Source: Alphaproteobacteria bacterium (lineage in GTDB: Bacteria; Pseudomonadota; Alphaproteobacteria; Sphingomonadales; Sphingomonadaceae). Taken from it: 64,000 bases of DNA. The stretch covers positions 77,512 to 141,511 of the forward strand of contig JAFANP010000035.1 in NCBI GenBank assembly GCA_019232625.1, written 5' to 3'. The notes below the pieces were generated by a model, which did no database searches, was not told the DNA's origin, and worked only from the letters and a program-made list of their open reading frames with translations. A program made the translations under genes and the position numbers. Shown piece by piece: positions 8,145-16,204 of the stretch. Position 1 is the first letter of the stretch. Each line of letters opens with the position of its first letter.

Positions 8145-8363
8145 TTATTTCTCCGGATGGGTTGAGGGAGGAGAGAGGAGGACGGCCTCCGCATTGCATC
8201 GCGCCGCGGCGGCGTTGCCGGGCGCGGAACCGGGGGCGAGCCTGGCCTGCTCGCGGGCCATGCAGGCGCTGAACGCCGGCCAGAGCGGCGAAAGCGCCGC
8301 GTCCGGCGCGTAGGCGGAGCAGGCCGCGAGGAGCGGGACCAGAGCGAGCTCGGCGCGCGGCAT
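8145..8363 (-). CDS. Small putative lipoprotein between the CoA-transferase subunits
   Basis: The 72-residue ORF starts [19 protein letters not shown], with a lipobox-like LAAC close to the N-terminus, followed by a short alanine-rich mature part containing two more cysteines. It fits between scoA (3 bp gap) and scoB (2 bp gap) in the same direction, the packing of a real operon member. I recognise no family. Confidence 0.5.
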   Translation of the reverse strand: MPRAELALVPLLAACSAYAPDAALSPLWPAFSACMAREQARLAPGSAPGNAAAARCNAEAVLLSPPSTHPEK

Positions 8364-8366
8364 CGC

Positions 8367-9074
8367 CTACGCCGCCTCCCGCTCGCGGACGGTGCGGAAC
8401 TCGATCTTCTTGTCGTAGGGCGCGCCGAGGATCATCCGCTTCACGTAGATGGAGGGAAGGTGGATGCAGTCCGGGTCGAGGCTTCCGACGGGGACGATCT
8501 CCTCCACCTCGGCGACGCAGACCCTGCCCGCGGTCGCCATCGGCTGGTTGAAGTTCCTCGCGGTCTTGCGGAAGACGAGGTTGCCCGCCTCGTCCGCCTT
8601 CCAGCCCTTGACGATCGACAGGTCGGCGCGGATGCCGCGCTCGAGGATGTAGGTCTCGCCGTCGAACACCTTCTCCTCCTTGCCTTCGGCGACGATCGTG
8701 CCGACCCCCGTCTTCGTATAGAAGCCGGGAATGCCGGCGCCGCCGGCGCGGCAGCGTTCCGCCAGCGTTCCCTGCGGGCAGAATTCCACCTCCAGCTCGC
8801 CGGACAGATATTGCCGCTCGAACTCCTTGTTCTCACCGACATAGGAGCTGATCATCTTGCGGATCTGGCGCGTGCGGAGCAGCTTGCCGAGGCCTTCATT
8901 GTCGATGCCGGCATTGTTGGAGACGACCGTCAGGCCCTTGACCCCGCTGTCGCGGATCGCGTCGATCAGCCGCTCCGGAATGCCGCAAAGGCCGAAGCCG
9001 CCGGCACAGATGGTGATGCCGTCGACGAGCAGGCCGTCGAGGGCCGAGGCGGCGTCGGGATAGATCTTCTTCAT
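8367..9074 (-). CDS. scoA: 3-oxoacid CoA-transferase subunit A
   Basis: The 235-residue product starts [38 protein letters not shown] and includes [17 protein letters not shown] and [41 protein letters not shown], signatures of subunit A. The longer ORF in the track reads back through the antisense of nadC. It is first in the operon with scoB, and the two subunits form the active complex. Confidence 0.95.
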   Translation of the reverse strand: MKKIYPDAASALDGLLVDGITICAGGFGLCGIPERLIDAIRDSGVKGLTVVSNNAGIDNEGLGKLLRTRQIRKMISSYVGENKEFERQYLSGELEVEFCPQGTLAERCRAGGAGIPGFYTKTGVGTIVAEGKEEKVFDGETYILERGIRADLSIVKGWKADEAGNLVFRKTARNFNQPMATAGRVCVAEVEEIVPVGSLDPDCIHLPSIYVKRMILGAPYDKKIEFRTVREREAA

Positions 9075-9228
9075 GGACCGCTCCGCTGTGGACGCCCGGC
9101 GATAGAAGGCGGCGGCGAGTCCGGTCAAGGAAGTTGAACCATGCTTCAGGTGTCGGCCCGCGGCCTTCGCTCCCGATCGGAAGGCTGCGCTGTTTGACCG
9201 CCGGCGCGACACGGCTAGGGAGGCGGCC

Positions 9229-10080
9229 ATGACCTTCCAGCTCGACGGCTTCGTTCTCGACTCCTTCGTTACGGCGACGCTCGCCGAGGATCTCGGCGAG
9301 GCGGGGGACATCACCTCCGCGGCGGTGGTCCCGGCGGCCGCGCGCTTCACGGGGGTGATGGCGACGCGCGAGCCGATCGTCGCGGCCGGGCTGCCGGTGG
9401 CGGAGGCCTTCTTCCGCAGGCTCGATCCCGAGGTTGAGGTGGAGCGCGCCGCCGCGGACGGCGCCGCCGTCGCCGCCGGCGGGGTGCTTCTCCGGCTTCG
9501 GGGCAGCGCGCGCGCCTTGCTGACCGCCGAGCGGTCGGCGCTGAACGTCGTCCAGCATCTGTCGGGCGTCGCCACCCTCACCCGGCGCTACGCCGAGGCG
9601 ATCCGCGGCACCGGCGCGATCCTGCTCGACACGCGCAAGACCCTGCCCGGCCTGCGCCGGCTCGAGAAATATGCGACCCGGCTCGGCGGGGCGCAGAACC
9701 ATCGTCTCGGCCTTTGGGACGCGGCGATGATCAAGGACAATCACGTCGCGGTCGCGGGCGGCGTCGGCGAGGCGGTCCGCCGCGCGGCGGCGGCGGGGAT
9801 CGAGCGGATCATCGTGGAAGTCGACCGGCTCGACCAGATCCCGCCCGCCATCGGGGCCGGCGCCACCCACCTCCTGCTCGACAACATGGACGCCGCGGGC
9901 CTGCGCGAGGCGGTCGCGCTCGTCGCCGGCCGAGTCCCCACCGAGGCAAGCGGCGGAGTCACGCTGGAGACGATCCGCGCGAAGGCGGAAACCGGCGTCA
10001 CCTACGTCTCGGTGGGCCGCATCACCCAATCGGCCCCGGCGGCGGATATCGGGCTGGATTTCGCGCCGCTCCAAGCCTGA
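9229..10080 (+). CDS. nadC: Nicotinate-nucleotide pyrophosphorylase (quinolinate phosphoribosyltransferase)
   Basis: The 283-residue protein has the QPRTase signatures [68 protein letters not shown] and the C-terminal [31 protein letters not shown]. It converts quinolinate and PRPP to nicotinate mononucleotide in NAD synthesis. The usual CGGG before NHR is LGGAQ here, a mild deviation. No nadA or nadB is adjacent. Confidence 0.96.
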   Translation: MTFQLDGFVLDSFVTATLAEDLGEAGDITSAAVVPAAARFTGVMATREPIVAAGLPVAEAFFRRLDPEVEVERAAADGAAVAAGGVLLRLRGSARALLTAERSALNVVQHLSGVATLTRRYAEAIRGTGAILLDTRKTLPGLRRLEKYATRLGGAQNHRLGLWDAAMIKDNHVAVAGGVGEAVRRAAAAGIERIIVEVDRLDQIPPAIGAGATHLLLDNMDAAGLREAVALVAGRVPTEASGGVTLETIRAKAETGVTYVSVGRITQSAPAADIGLDFAPLQA

Positions 10081-10134
10081 TTGCTCCCCGCCCGGCGACG
10101 CGCTACCCATCGCGCACGAACAGGGGGAGGGGTG

Positions 10135-10560
10135 ATGCGGCCGACGTCGATCAGGGTTTTCGAAGGGCTGTCGCTTCTTGCCGTGGCGATGGGTGCGGTC
10201 ACGACCTTCCTCACCTGGGACTCCCTCGTCGCCTCGGTGCGCTCGAAGGTGCTGGGGGCGGGGCTGGAGCCGGCGCTGATGGTGCTCAGCCTCATCTATG
10301 TCGGCCTCCTGGTCCTCCTGATCCTCCTCACCGCGCGGCGCGGCAGCATGGTCGCGAAATGGCTGTTCGTGGCGATCATCGCCGCCGAGCTCGTCTTCAC
10401 CGTGCCGCGGCTCGGAGCGATGGCCGGCGCCGGGGCGATCGGCTGGCTGGAAATCGTCCAGCTCCTCATCCAGCTCGTCGCGGTGGGGGCGTTGTTCACC
10501 CCGCCTTCGCGCGCCTGGTTCGCCCAGTGGCGGGCCCCGGGGGCGCGCCCCGCCGTTTAG
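10135..10560 (+). CDS. Four-helix membrane protein, function unknown
   Basis: From the ATG at 10135, behind GGGGGAGGGG, the product is 141 residues with four hydrophobic segments: GLSLLAVAMGAVTTFLTW, ALMVLSLIYVGLLVLLILL, WLFVAIIAAELVFTV and WLEIVQLLIQLVAVGALF. It follows nadC by 55 bp and converges with the DUF4112 gene, overlapping it by four bases. No named family is recognised. Confidence 0.75.
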   Translation: MRPTSIRVFEGLSLLAVAMGAVTTFLTWDSLVASVRSKVLGAGLEPALMVLSLIYVGLLVLLILLTARRGSMVAKWLFVAIIAAELVFTVPRLGAMAGAGAIGWLEIVQLLIQLVAVGALFTPPSRAWFAQWRAPGARPAV

Positions 10561-10994
10561 CCGCGCGAGACGATCTGTCCTTCGATCGTGCCGGTCGAGG
10601 GATGGTGCTTGTCGAGGTAGCGCTTGACGATCTTCAAGTTGCGGCTGTTCGAGCGGAAGAAGAAGTCCGGTATCGCCCCGACCCAGGGGATGGCGCCGAG
10701 CAGGAAGTCGATCCCGACATTCCCGCTCATCCTGGCGATATGCCACTTCGACATTCCGAGGTTGCGCGCCTCCCAGACGATCCACGCGCCCATCGCCGTG
10801 CTGACGATGTCGCCGACCACCGGCACCACGTCGAGGAGGACGTCGAGCCCGATCGGGCGGTTCAGGCCCGGCACCGTGAAGAGCCGTTCGAGCAGGACCT
10901 CCATCGCCTCGATGCGGCGTCGGACCGAGGCCGGGTCACGGCCGATGGGCAGGCGGTTGACCGCAGCCTCGAACTGGTCCTCGGTGGTGGGCAT
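10557..10994 (-). CDS. DUF4112-family membrane protein
   Basis: The 145-residue protein contains the DUF4112 pattern: an N-terminal helix (RRRIEAMEVLLERLFTVPG), the glycine/proline-rich GLDVLLDVVPVVGDIVSTAMGAWIVWEA and the repeat-like GIDFLLGAIPWVGAIPDFFFRSNSRNLKIVKRYL. Two membrane segments are likely. The function of the family is not established. Confidence 0.85.
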   Translation of the reverse strand: MPTTEDQFEAAVNRLPIGRDPASVRRRIEAMEVLLERLFTVPGLNRPIGLDVLLDVVPVVGDIVSTAMGAWIVWEARNLGMSKWHIARMSGNVGIDFLLGAIPWVGAIPDFFFRSNSRNLKIVKRYLDKHHPSTGTIEGQIVSRG

Positions 10995-11014
10995 TCGGGC
11001 TCTCCTTCACCCCT

Positions 11015-12475
11015 TTATGGGGCGCGCAGGATGAGTTCGCCAGCGGGATGGCGGGCGAAGGCGTTGGCGCGGAAGCCGGTGAGACGCGGCGACACGAGCG
11101 ACCAGCGCACGGGCGCGGCGAGGGCGATGAACGGCGAGGCGGCGGCGAGCAGCCCGTCGGCCTGGAGCAGCAGGCTGCGGCGCGCCTCCGCCGTCGGGGC
11201 GAGGCGCGCCGCCTCCATCGCCTCGTCGGCCTTGGGATCGCATACCGGCGCGGCCTCGCAGGCGAAACGGCGGAGATACCAGCTTGCGAGGGTCACCGGA
11301 GCCACCTCGTCGAGCAGGACGAGGTCGGCCGGAGCGCCCGGCGCGACTCGCTCCGAGTCCACGCCGATGGCGGCCCAGTCGCGCCGCAGGTAGGCGAAGA
11401 GCAGGCGCGAGCCCGGGCCGGGCGGGAGGGCGACGCGCAGCTTCGGGCGCTGCGGCCCGGCTGCCGCCGCGACGATGCGGGCGGCGGCGGCGCGCCGGTC
11501 GGCGGTCGGCGCGTTCGCCCAGGACGGGGGCGGCGCGGAGATCCCCTCGATGCCCGCCGGGAGGAGCGTCTGGCGCGGCTGCAGGCCCGGCACGCCGAGC
11601 GCCGCGACGAGCGCCGCGCGGTCGATCGCCATGCTGAGCGCCTCGCGCACCTCGCGCGCGGCGCCCAGGCCCTCGCGGCCGGTGAAGGCGAGGCCGAACA
11701 GGCCGGCCGCCGGATCGAAGACGAGGCTCGCCGCACGCGGGTGCGCGGCCCGGGCGAAGGGCAGGTCCGCCGACGTTCCGCCGAGCACCAGGTCCGCCTC
11801 GCCGAGCGCGAACCGCGCCACCGCGGTCGCGGCGGGGCCGCCGCGAAGGACGAGGGGAGTCGCCGACGCCGCCGGATCCTCGTCCGGCTCCTCCTCGGGA
11901 CGGTGCGGCGGAGTAAGCCGCACGGAACCGTCGGGGCGAGGCTCGGCCACGAACGCGCCGATTCCGCGGCCCGAGCGCAGGATCGTCATCTCGGGCTGGG
12001 CGAGGAGCTGCAGGAAGTTGGGCCGCGGCGACTTGAGGCTCACCTCGAGCACCTCGTCGGTCATCGTGTCGACCTCGTCGATGGCGCCCAGCAGCGGCCT
12101 CAGGGCGTTGCGGCTCGTCGGCGCCGCGGCGGCGCGCAGCCGCGCCACGACCTGCTCCGCGGTCACCCGCGTCCCGTCCGGCCAGCGCAGCCGCCCGAGG
12201 CGGAAGGTGTAGCGCAGTCCGTCGTTGGAGATGATCCAGCTCTGCGCCAGCCCGGGCTCGATGTCGCCGCCGGCGTCGAACCGGACCAGGCCCTGGGCGG
12301 TGCTCTCGACGAGGAAGGCGGACGGCGGATCGAGCGGCTCGCGATTGGGATTGACCATGCGCGGCGGCGCCCCGATCGCGCTCACCTCGATCGGCCCGGT
12401 CTCGCTTTCGCGGCAGCCGCCCAGGACGAGCGGCAGCGCCGCCGCGAGCATCAGGAGAGGCCGCCGAATCGCCAT
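11015..12475 (-). CDS. ABC transporter substrate-binding lipoprotein, family 5 (peptide/oligopeptide type)
   Basis: The 486-residue protein has a lipoprotein signal (LLMLAAALPLVLGGCRES). Its mature region carries the family-5 architecture: STAQGLVRFDAGGDIEPGLAQSWIISNDGLRYTFRLGRLRWPDGTRVTAEQVVARL, the classic substrate-binding entry motif, and LFGLAFTGREGLGAAREVREALSMAIDRAALVAALGVPGLQP. The usual ligands are peptides, nickel or opines. No permease or ATPase gene is adjacent, so its transporter partner is unknown. Confidence 0.88.
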   Translation of the reverse strand: MAIRRPLLMLAAALPLVLGGCRESETGPIEVSAIGAPPRMVNPNREPLDPPSAFLVESTAQGLVRFDAGGDIEPGLAQSWIISNDGLRYTFRLGRLRWPDGTRVTAEQVVARLRAAAAPTSRNALRPLLGAIDEVDTMTDEVLEVSLKSPRPNFLQLLAQPEMTILRSGRGIGAFVAEPRPDGSVRLTPPHRPEEEPDEDPAASATPLVLRGGPAATAVARFALGEADLVLGGTSADLPFARAAHPRAASLVFDPAAGLFGLAFTGREGLGAAREVREALSMAIDRAALVAALGVPGLQPRQTLLPAGIEGISAPPPSWANAPTADRRAAAARIVAAAAGPQRPKLRVALPPGPGSRLLFAYLRRDWAAIGVDSERVAPGAPADLVLLDEVAPVTLASWYLRRFACEAAPVCDPKADEAMEAARLAPTAEARRSLLLQADGLLAAASPFIALAAPVRWSLVSPRLTGFRANAFARHPAGELILRAP

Positions 12476-12592
12476 CGGGGAACAGCGATAGACCAGCGCG
12501 GCGGCGAATTTTAGGCTTTTGGGACCGGCGCTCTTTACGGCTCCTTCACGTTTGGCCGGCTAGCGTGACCCATTGGACGAAGGATCGCCGAG

Positions 12593-12922
12593 TTGAGCTC
12601 CGAGCCCCCCGCCGGCACCTACAAGTCGCGCAATGCGCCGCGCACGCGGGTCAGCGCGCGGGCGCAGCTGCGCCAGCAAAGCTGGTATGCCGTGGAAGTG
12701 CGCGTCTGCGACCTCTCCAGCTCCGGCTTCATGGCCGAATGCCCCCAGGCGGTGAGGATCGGCGGCTACGTGTCGCTGGACGTGCCCGGCATCGGCCCGG
12801 TCAACGCGCAGGTCCGCTGGCAGCTCGGCGGCCGCATGGGCGGCCAGTTCCTCGATCCGATCAGCCTCGCCCGGTGCGAGTGGGTGGCGGTGCCCGCCGC
12901 GCCGCCGAGGGAAGCCGCCTAG
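12593..12922 (+). CDS. PilZ-domain protein (probable c-di-GMP binding)
   Basis: The 109-residue protein starts from TTG at 12593. The core fits a PilZ domain: NAPRTRVSARAQLR, a degenerate RxxxR arm, and DLSSSGFMAECPQAVRIGGYVSLDVPGIGPVNAQVRWQLGGRMGGQF, where DLSSSGF corresponds to the D/NxSxxG motif. The RxxxR arm is partly kept, so cyclic-di-GMP binding is likely but not certain. It is a stand-alone domain with no output domain. Confidence 0.85.
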   Translation: MSSEPPAGTYKSRNAPRTRVSARAQLRQQSWYAVEVRVCDLSSSGFMAECPQAVRIGGYVSLDVPGIGPVNAQVRWQLGGRMGGQFLDPISLARCEWVAVPAAPPREAA

Positions 12923-12982
12923 AATCCGTACCCGATGCCGGCAATGGCCGGGATCGCCCGGTCAAGGCCGCGGCAAGGAGGA

Positions 12983-13041
12983 TGGTGCGGACGGCGGGAC
13001 TCGAACCCGCACGCCCCGAGGGGCAGAAGATTTTAAGTCTC
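12983..13041 (-). pseudogene. 3' half of a split tRNA-Leu(UAA) gene; left attachment site
   Basis: Read on the minus strand this gives the anticodon loop CTTAAAA, the variable arm, a T arm with GGTTCGAGTCC, the acceptor strand CGTCCGC, the discriminator A and an encoded CCA. The sequence upstream (CTTTTCCCAAAG) is not a tRNA 5' half. The missing half is at 40909-40949 and its acceptor strand GCGGACG pairs perfectly with this one over 7 bp. The shared core GATTTTAAGTCTC (13029-13041) is the crossover region of the element. Confidence 0.9.
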
Positions 13042-13097
13042 TTTGGGAAAAGCTTAAGGTACTGAAAAGTCAGGCATTTTAGGTTGGCTGCTGCGCT

Positions 13098-13118
13098 AAT
13101 GTGCTAATCAATGTGCTA
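13098..13118. repeat. Tandem AATGTGCTA sites near the left end (probable integrase arm sites)
   Basis: Two copies of AATGTGCTA start at 13098 and 13110, 12 bp apart, with a degenerate third (TGCGCTAAT) just before. The same 9-mer occurs twice with 11-bp spacing at 40814 and 40825 near the other end. Same-orientation repeats about one helical turn apart at both ends of an element are typical of arm-type integrase binding sites. Confidence 0.6.
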
Positions 13119-13232
13119 ATCAGCCGGTCGGGAGGCGCAAAGCGCCTCCGCGATCGCCGATCTGTACCAGCCTGATTCGCGGCTGCAAGGTTTATCTGGA
13201 CGGGCGCGCCGGGCTCGGGACAAAGCTGGCGC

Positions 13233-14573
13233 ATGGAGCTGAATAGCCGAGAGATTGCGATCCTGATCTGGCTCGGGCTGGTGATCGGCTTTACCGCCGT
13301 GAAGAGCCGCGATGTGCGGCGATCCTTCTTCGCGCTGGTGCGCTCCTTCCTCCAGCACAAAATCCTGATCTGCGTTGGCGGGGCGGCGCTCTACAGCGCG
13401 GGTTGCGTCTGGCTGCTGGCTCGGTTCGGCCTGTGGGAGTGGGCGAATCTCCAGACGACCCTGTTGTGGGGCCTCACCTTCGCCTTCGTCACCATGATGG
13501 ATATCGGCAAGCTCGAGACGGAGCCGCGCCCGCTACGCCGCCTCGCCAAGGAGGCAGTGAACGCGACGGCGCTGATCGTGTTCATCGCAGAATTCTACAC
13601 CTTCCCGCTGTGGGGCGAGCTCATCCTCGTGCCGTTCCTGTTCTCGTTGGGCATGATGATTGCGATTGGCGAGTCCGATGCGAAATATGCAACCGTCCTG
13701 CGGCTGCTGAGGGTGCTTCAGATCGGAGCCGGGTGGGGTCTGCTGTTCTACAGCCTGGGCCGCATCGCTCAGGAGTTGCGCGACTTCGCCACCCTAACCA
13801 CGGCGCGCGAGCTGGCGGTGCCGATGCTGCTGTCGCTGATGTTCCTACCTTTCCTGTACCTGCTGATCCTGTGGGTCAGCTATGAAAACGCGACGTTTCG
13901 GCTGCGGGTGACGATGGATGATCAAAAGCTGCGGCGCTTTGCCATCTGGCGCGGGATGGCGGCGTTTCGGACTAACACCGACCTGTTCCGGCGGCTGATG
14001 CGCACTATCCAGCTGGAAGAAATTCAGGATCGGGAAGGCATCCGCCGAGCGATCCGGCAGCTGCGCGAGCTGCGCAGGCGGGAGCGCCATCCCCCGAAAG
14101 TGGAATGGATCAATGGCTGGTCGCCGTACGCGGCCCAATCCTTCTTAGCGGGCCAGGGTCTGACGACGGGCGACTATCACCATGGCTATGACGGCGAATG
14201 GTGGGCGGAGTCGCCGTCCATCGAAATCGGCGGCGATCTGTTCAAGGACCGGCTGATCTACCGCATCGCGGGGACCGAGACGGCGGCCACGCGCCTATCC
14301 CTGGAGATGAACGCCAACCGGCCGGGAACGCCAGAAGCGTCGGATGCCAGGTTTTGGGCGGGGGCTGATGCGCTGGTGCAATGCGCGCTCGGAGATACCC
14401 AGGCAGAACCCAATTTCAGCTTGGCAGGAAGGGATGAAGCGGAAGCGATGTCCGGCGACGTGCGACTGAGGCTGACGCGGGACGATTGGGGCAATGCGGC
14501 GCGCGGCGGCTATACGCGGCGGCTGAGCCTGATCCACCCCGCGCACCGGGAGCTGTATCCGGGGTTGGAGTAA
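13233..14573 (+). CDS. Multi-pass membrane protein with cytoplasmic tail, function unknown
   Basis: The 446-residue protein has about six hydrophobic segments in its first 220 residues (IAILIWLGLVIGFTAV, ILICVGGAALYSAGCVWLL, TTLLWGLTFAFVTMM, ATALIVFIAEFYTF, GWGLLFYSLG, MLLSLMFLPFLYLLILWVS). A hydrophilic tail follows, including a basic helix EEIQDREGIRRAIRQLRELRRRERH and a tryptophan-rich segment. It is the first gene inside the left end of the element and is separated by 340 bp from the defence-like cluster. No family is recognised; a defence or entry-exclusion role would be guesswork. Confidence 0.75.
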   Translation: MELNSREIAILIWLGLVIGFTAVKSRDVRRSFFALVRSFLQHKILICVGGAALYSAGCVWLLARFGLWEWANLQTTLLWGLTFAFVTMMDIGKLETEPRPLRRLAKEAVNATALIVFIAEFYTFPLWGELILVPFLFSLGMMIAIGESDAKYATVLRLLRVLQIGAGWGLLFYSLGRIAQELRDFATLTTARELAVPMLLSLMFLPFLYLLILWVSYENATFRLRVTMDDQKLRRFAIWRGMAAFRTNTDLFRRLMRTIQLEEIQDREGIRRAIRQLRELRRRERHPPKVEWINGWSPYAAQSFLAGQGLTTGDYHHGYDGEWWAESPSIEIGGDLFKDRLIYRIAGTETAATRLSLEMNANRPGTPEASDARFWAGADALVQCALGDTQAEPNFSLAGRDEAEAMSGDVRLRLTRDDWGNAARGGYTRRLSLIHPAHRELYPGLE

Positions 14574-14915
14574 GAGGAATTGAAAACAGGGTGCAGGCAT
14601 GCACCCCTGCCTCGTGGCGAACAGCGGGTGTGCAAGCGGAGTGGGCCCTTCGCGGGGAACCGGCTGCAGGAGCGTAGCGACGAAGCTGGGCGGAAGGCGC
14701 CCCGAAGCGCGCCGAGGGCGGAGCCCTAAGCATCTCATAGAGCCGACAAACGAACTGAGGCGAGAGACGCATTTAGCTTCTCCCACTCAAGCATAAGTTG
14801 TATCTTGCTTAGGCTAACAGTCTGGCCTGACTGTAATTTGCAAAATCAATTTCCGGATTTTTTGAAGCCGGGACGCTTGCGCTTACACGCGCATTCTATC
14901 CGACGGGGAGAGAAC
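14574..14915. other. Intergenic region upstream of the defence-like cluster
   Basis: This 342-bp stretch has no supported gene; the reverse-strand ORFs in it lack family features. The last 100 bases are AT-richer than the surroundings (for example TTGTATCTTGCTTAGGCTAACAG and TTTGCAAAATCAATTTCC), as expected for the promoter of the sigma-like gene at 14916. I could not pick a promoter with confidence. Confidence 0.4.
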
Positions 14916-15593
14916 ATGACTGAAGAGGGAAGCGGCTCCTCGCTGCCAGTCACCAATATCGACCGGTGGCGGCGTATCATCTCCGAAGGCGCGCTCGATA
15001 GCGTCCCCATGGAGGAGATCGTCGCGGCGGTGCAGGACCTGGGGCCGTATGCTGACCCCCGGGTCCTGAACCCGCTGATGCTGCATATCACGGATGCCTT
15101 GACCGCACTCCTGCGCAAGCGGGTGTGGCGCACCCACTCCAACGACGGCAACGACATCATCGACCGCGCGCACGCGGCGGTCATCGACGCGGTGCTTCAG
15201 CCCCAGTCGGCGGACGGTAAGGCGCTGCGCGAGTGTTTCGAGGCCCGGGTGGCGCTGCGGCTGAAAGACGCCATCCGCGCGGAGCGGGAGAACGCCCGCC
15301 GCCACCCGAGCGCGGACGAAGACGGCGACAGCCGGCCGCTCCCGACGCCGGAGGCCGGTTACGGCAGCCACGTCGTGATGGAGGAGCACGCCCATGTCGA
15401 GACGCTGCTGGCGATGATCGAAGACCATCGCAAGCGCCTCGCCTGGCGGCTGCACATGGAAGGCGTGCCGATCGAATCGAAGAAAGTGAAAGGAACCATC
15501 GCCAAGGCGACGGGGGTGAGCGGGCGGCAGGTCCAGGACTGGCTGGACGAAGTGAAGGAATTCTTGAAATCGAAGATGGGAGACCGGGCATGA
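14916..15593 (+). CDS. Sigma-70-like (ECF-type) protein
   Basis: From the ATG at 14916, behind GGGGAGAG, the product is 225 residues. The middle (LLRKRVWRTHSNDGNDIIDRAHAAVIDAVL..FEARVALRLKDAIRAERENARR) resembles sigma region 2. After a charged linker, the C-terminus (LLAMIEDHRKRLAWRLHMEGVPIES..TIAKATGVSGRQVQDWLDEVKEFL) resembles the region-4 helix-turn-helix. Similarity is at the pattern level only, so it may be a sigma-like regulator, not a working sigma factor. The next gene overlaps it by four bases (ATGA) and then the ImmA-UvrD fusion overlaps that one, so the three are co-translated. Confidence 0.6.
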   Translation: MTEEGSGSSLPVTNIDRWRRIISEGALDSVPMEEIVAAVQDLGPYADPRVLNPLMLHITDALTALLRKRVWRTHSNDGNDIIDRAHAAVIDAVLQPQSADGKALRECFEARVALRLKDAIRAERENARRHPSADEDGDSRPLPTPEAGYGSHVVMEEHAHVETLLAMIEDHRKRLAWRLHMEGVPIESKKVKGTIAKATGVSGRQVQDWLDEVKEFLKSKMGDRA

Positions 15594-16204
15594 ACAACGA
15601 GAACATCGCTGCCCGCAGGGATGAGGTACTGTTCGAGTTTCATCGGCAGTGCCAGCGCCCCACCGCGGAGCAGATCGTGGATTGGACGGAGCGCTACCCC
15701 GAATTCGCGGACGAGATCCGCGAACATGCGGCGGCGCGTCTGGATTGGATCGCGATGGAGCGACTTCCAGCGATGGAGCCGGATGAGGCGCTGATCGCAC
15801 GCGGGCGCAGCCGTGCACTCAATGCGATCCATAACGCGCAGGCGGCGGCGCGCGCGCAGTCGGACGAGGGGGCTGCGACCTTCCAAGCATTGATGCAGGG
15901 TGCCGATACATCTGTACCCGGATTGGCGCGCGAGCTCGATATCGACCGGGGCATTGTGGCGGATATGATGGCGGGACGCATGCTGCCGCCGCTCGGCCGC
16001 CGCTTCATGGACGGATTGACAGGAGCCTTACGTACGAGCGTCGCCGCGATCGAAGCCGCCTTGCACAGAGCAAGCCAGGCACCGCGGCTGGGGCATGCCA
16101 AAGCGACACGCGCGCCGAAAATCATCCAACGATCCTACGCCGATATCGTGCGAAGTAGTGGCATGAGTGACGAACGAAAACGCTATTGGCTGGACAAGGA
16201 TTGA
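15590..16204 (+). CDS. Small helical protein coupled to the sigma-like gene, possible regulator
   Basis: The ATG overlaps the sigma-like stop and its own TGA overlaps the start of the ImmA-UvrD gene, so it is tightly coupled on both sides. The 204 residues are mostly helical and charged. The first part (RPTAEQIVDWTERYPEFADEIREHAAARLDW) is typical of small proteins that precede regulators; the middle (VPGLARELDIDRGIVADMMAGRMLPPLGRRFMDGL) looks like a degenerate XRE-type helix-turn-helix. An XRE-like repressor cut by the downstream ImmA-type peptidase would be the classic pairing, but this is inference. Confidence 0.6.
   Translation: MNNENIAARRDEVLFEFHRQCQRPTAEQIVDWTERYPEFADEIREHAAARLDWIAMERLPAMEPDEALIARGRSRALNAIHNAQAAARAQSDEGAATFQALMQGADTSVPGLARELDIDRGIVADMMAGRMLPPLGRRFMDGLTGALRTSVAAIEAALHRASQAPRLGHAKATRAPKIIQRSYADIVRSSGMSDERKRYWLDKD

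Noticed and set aside
13029-13041. The 13-bp core as a chance match between two unrelated tRNA fragments
   Set aside because: The two fragments pair over all seven acceptor positions and differ from the third tRNA-Leu (GCGGGCG), so they come from one gene.
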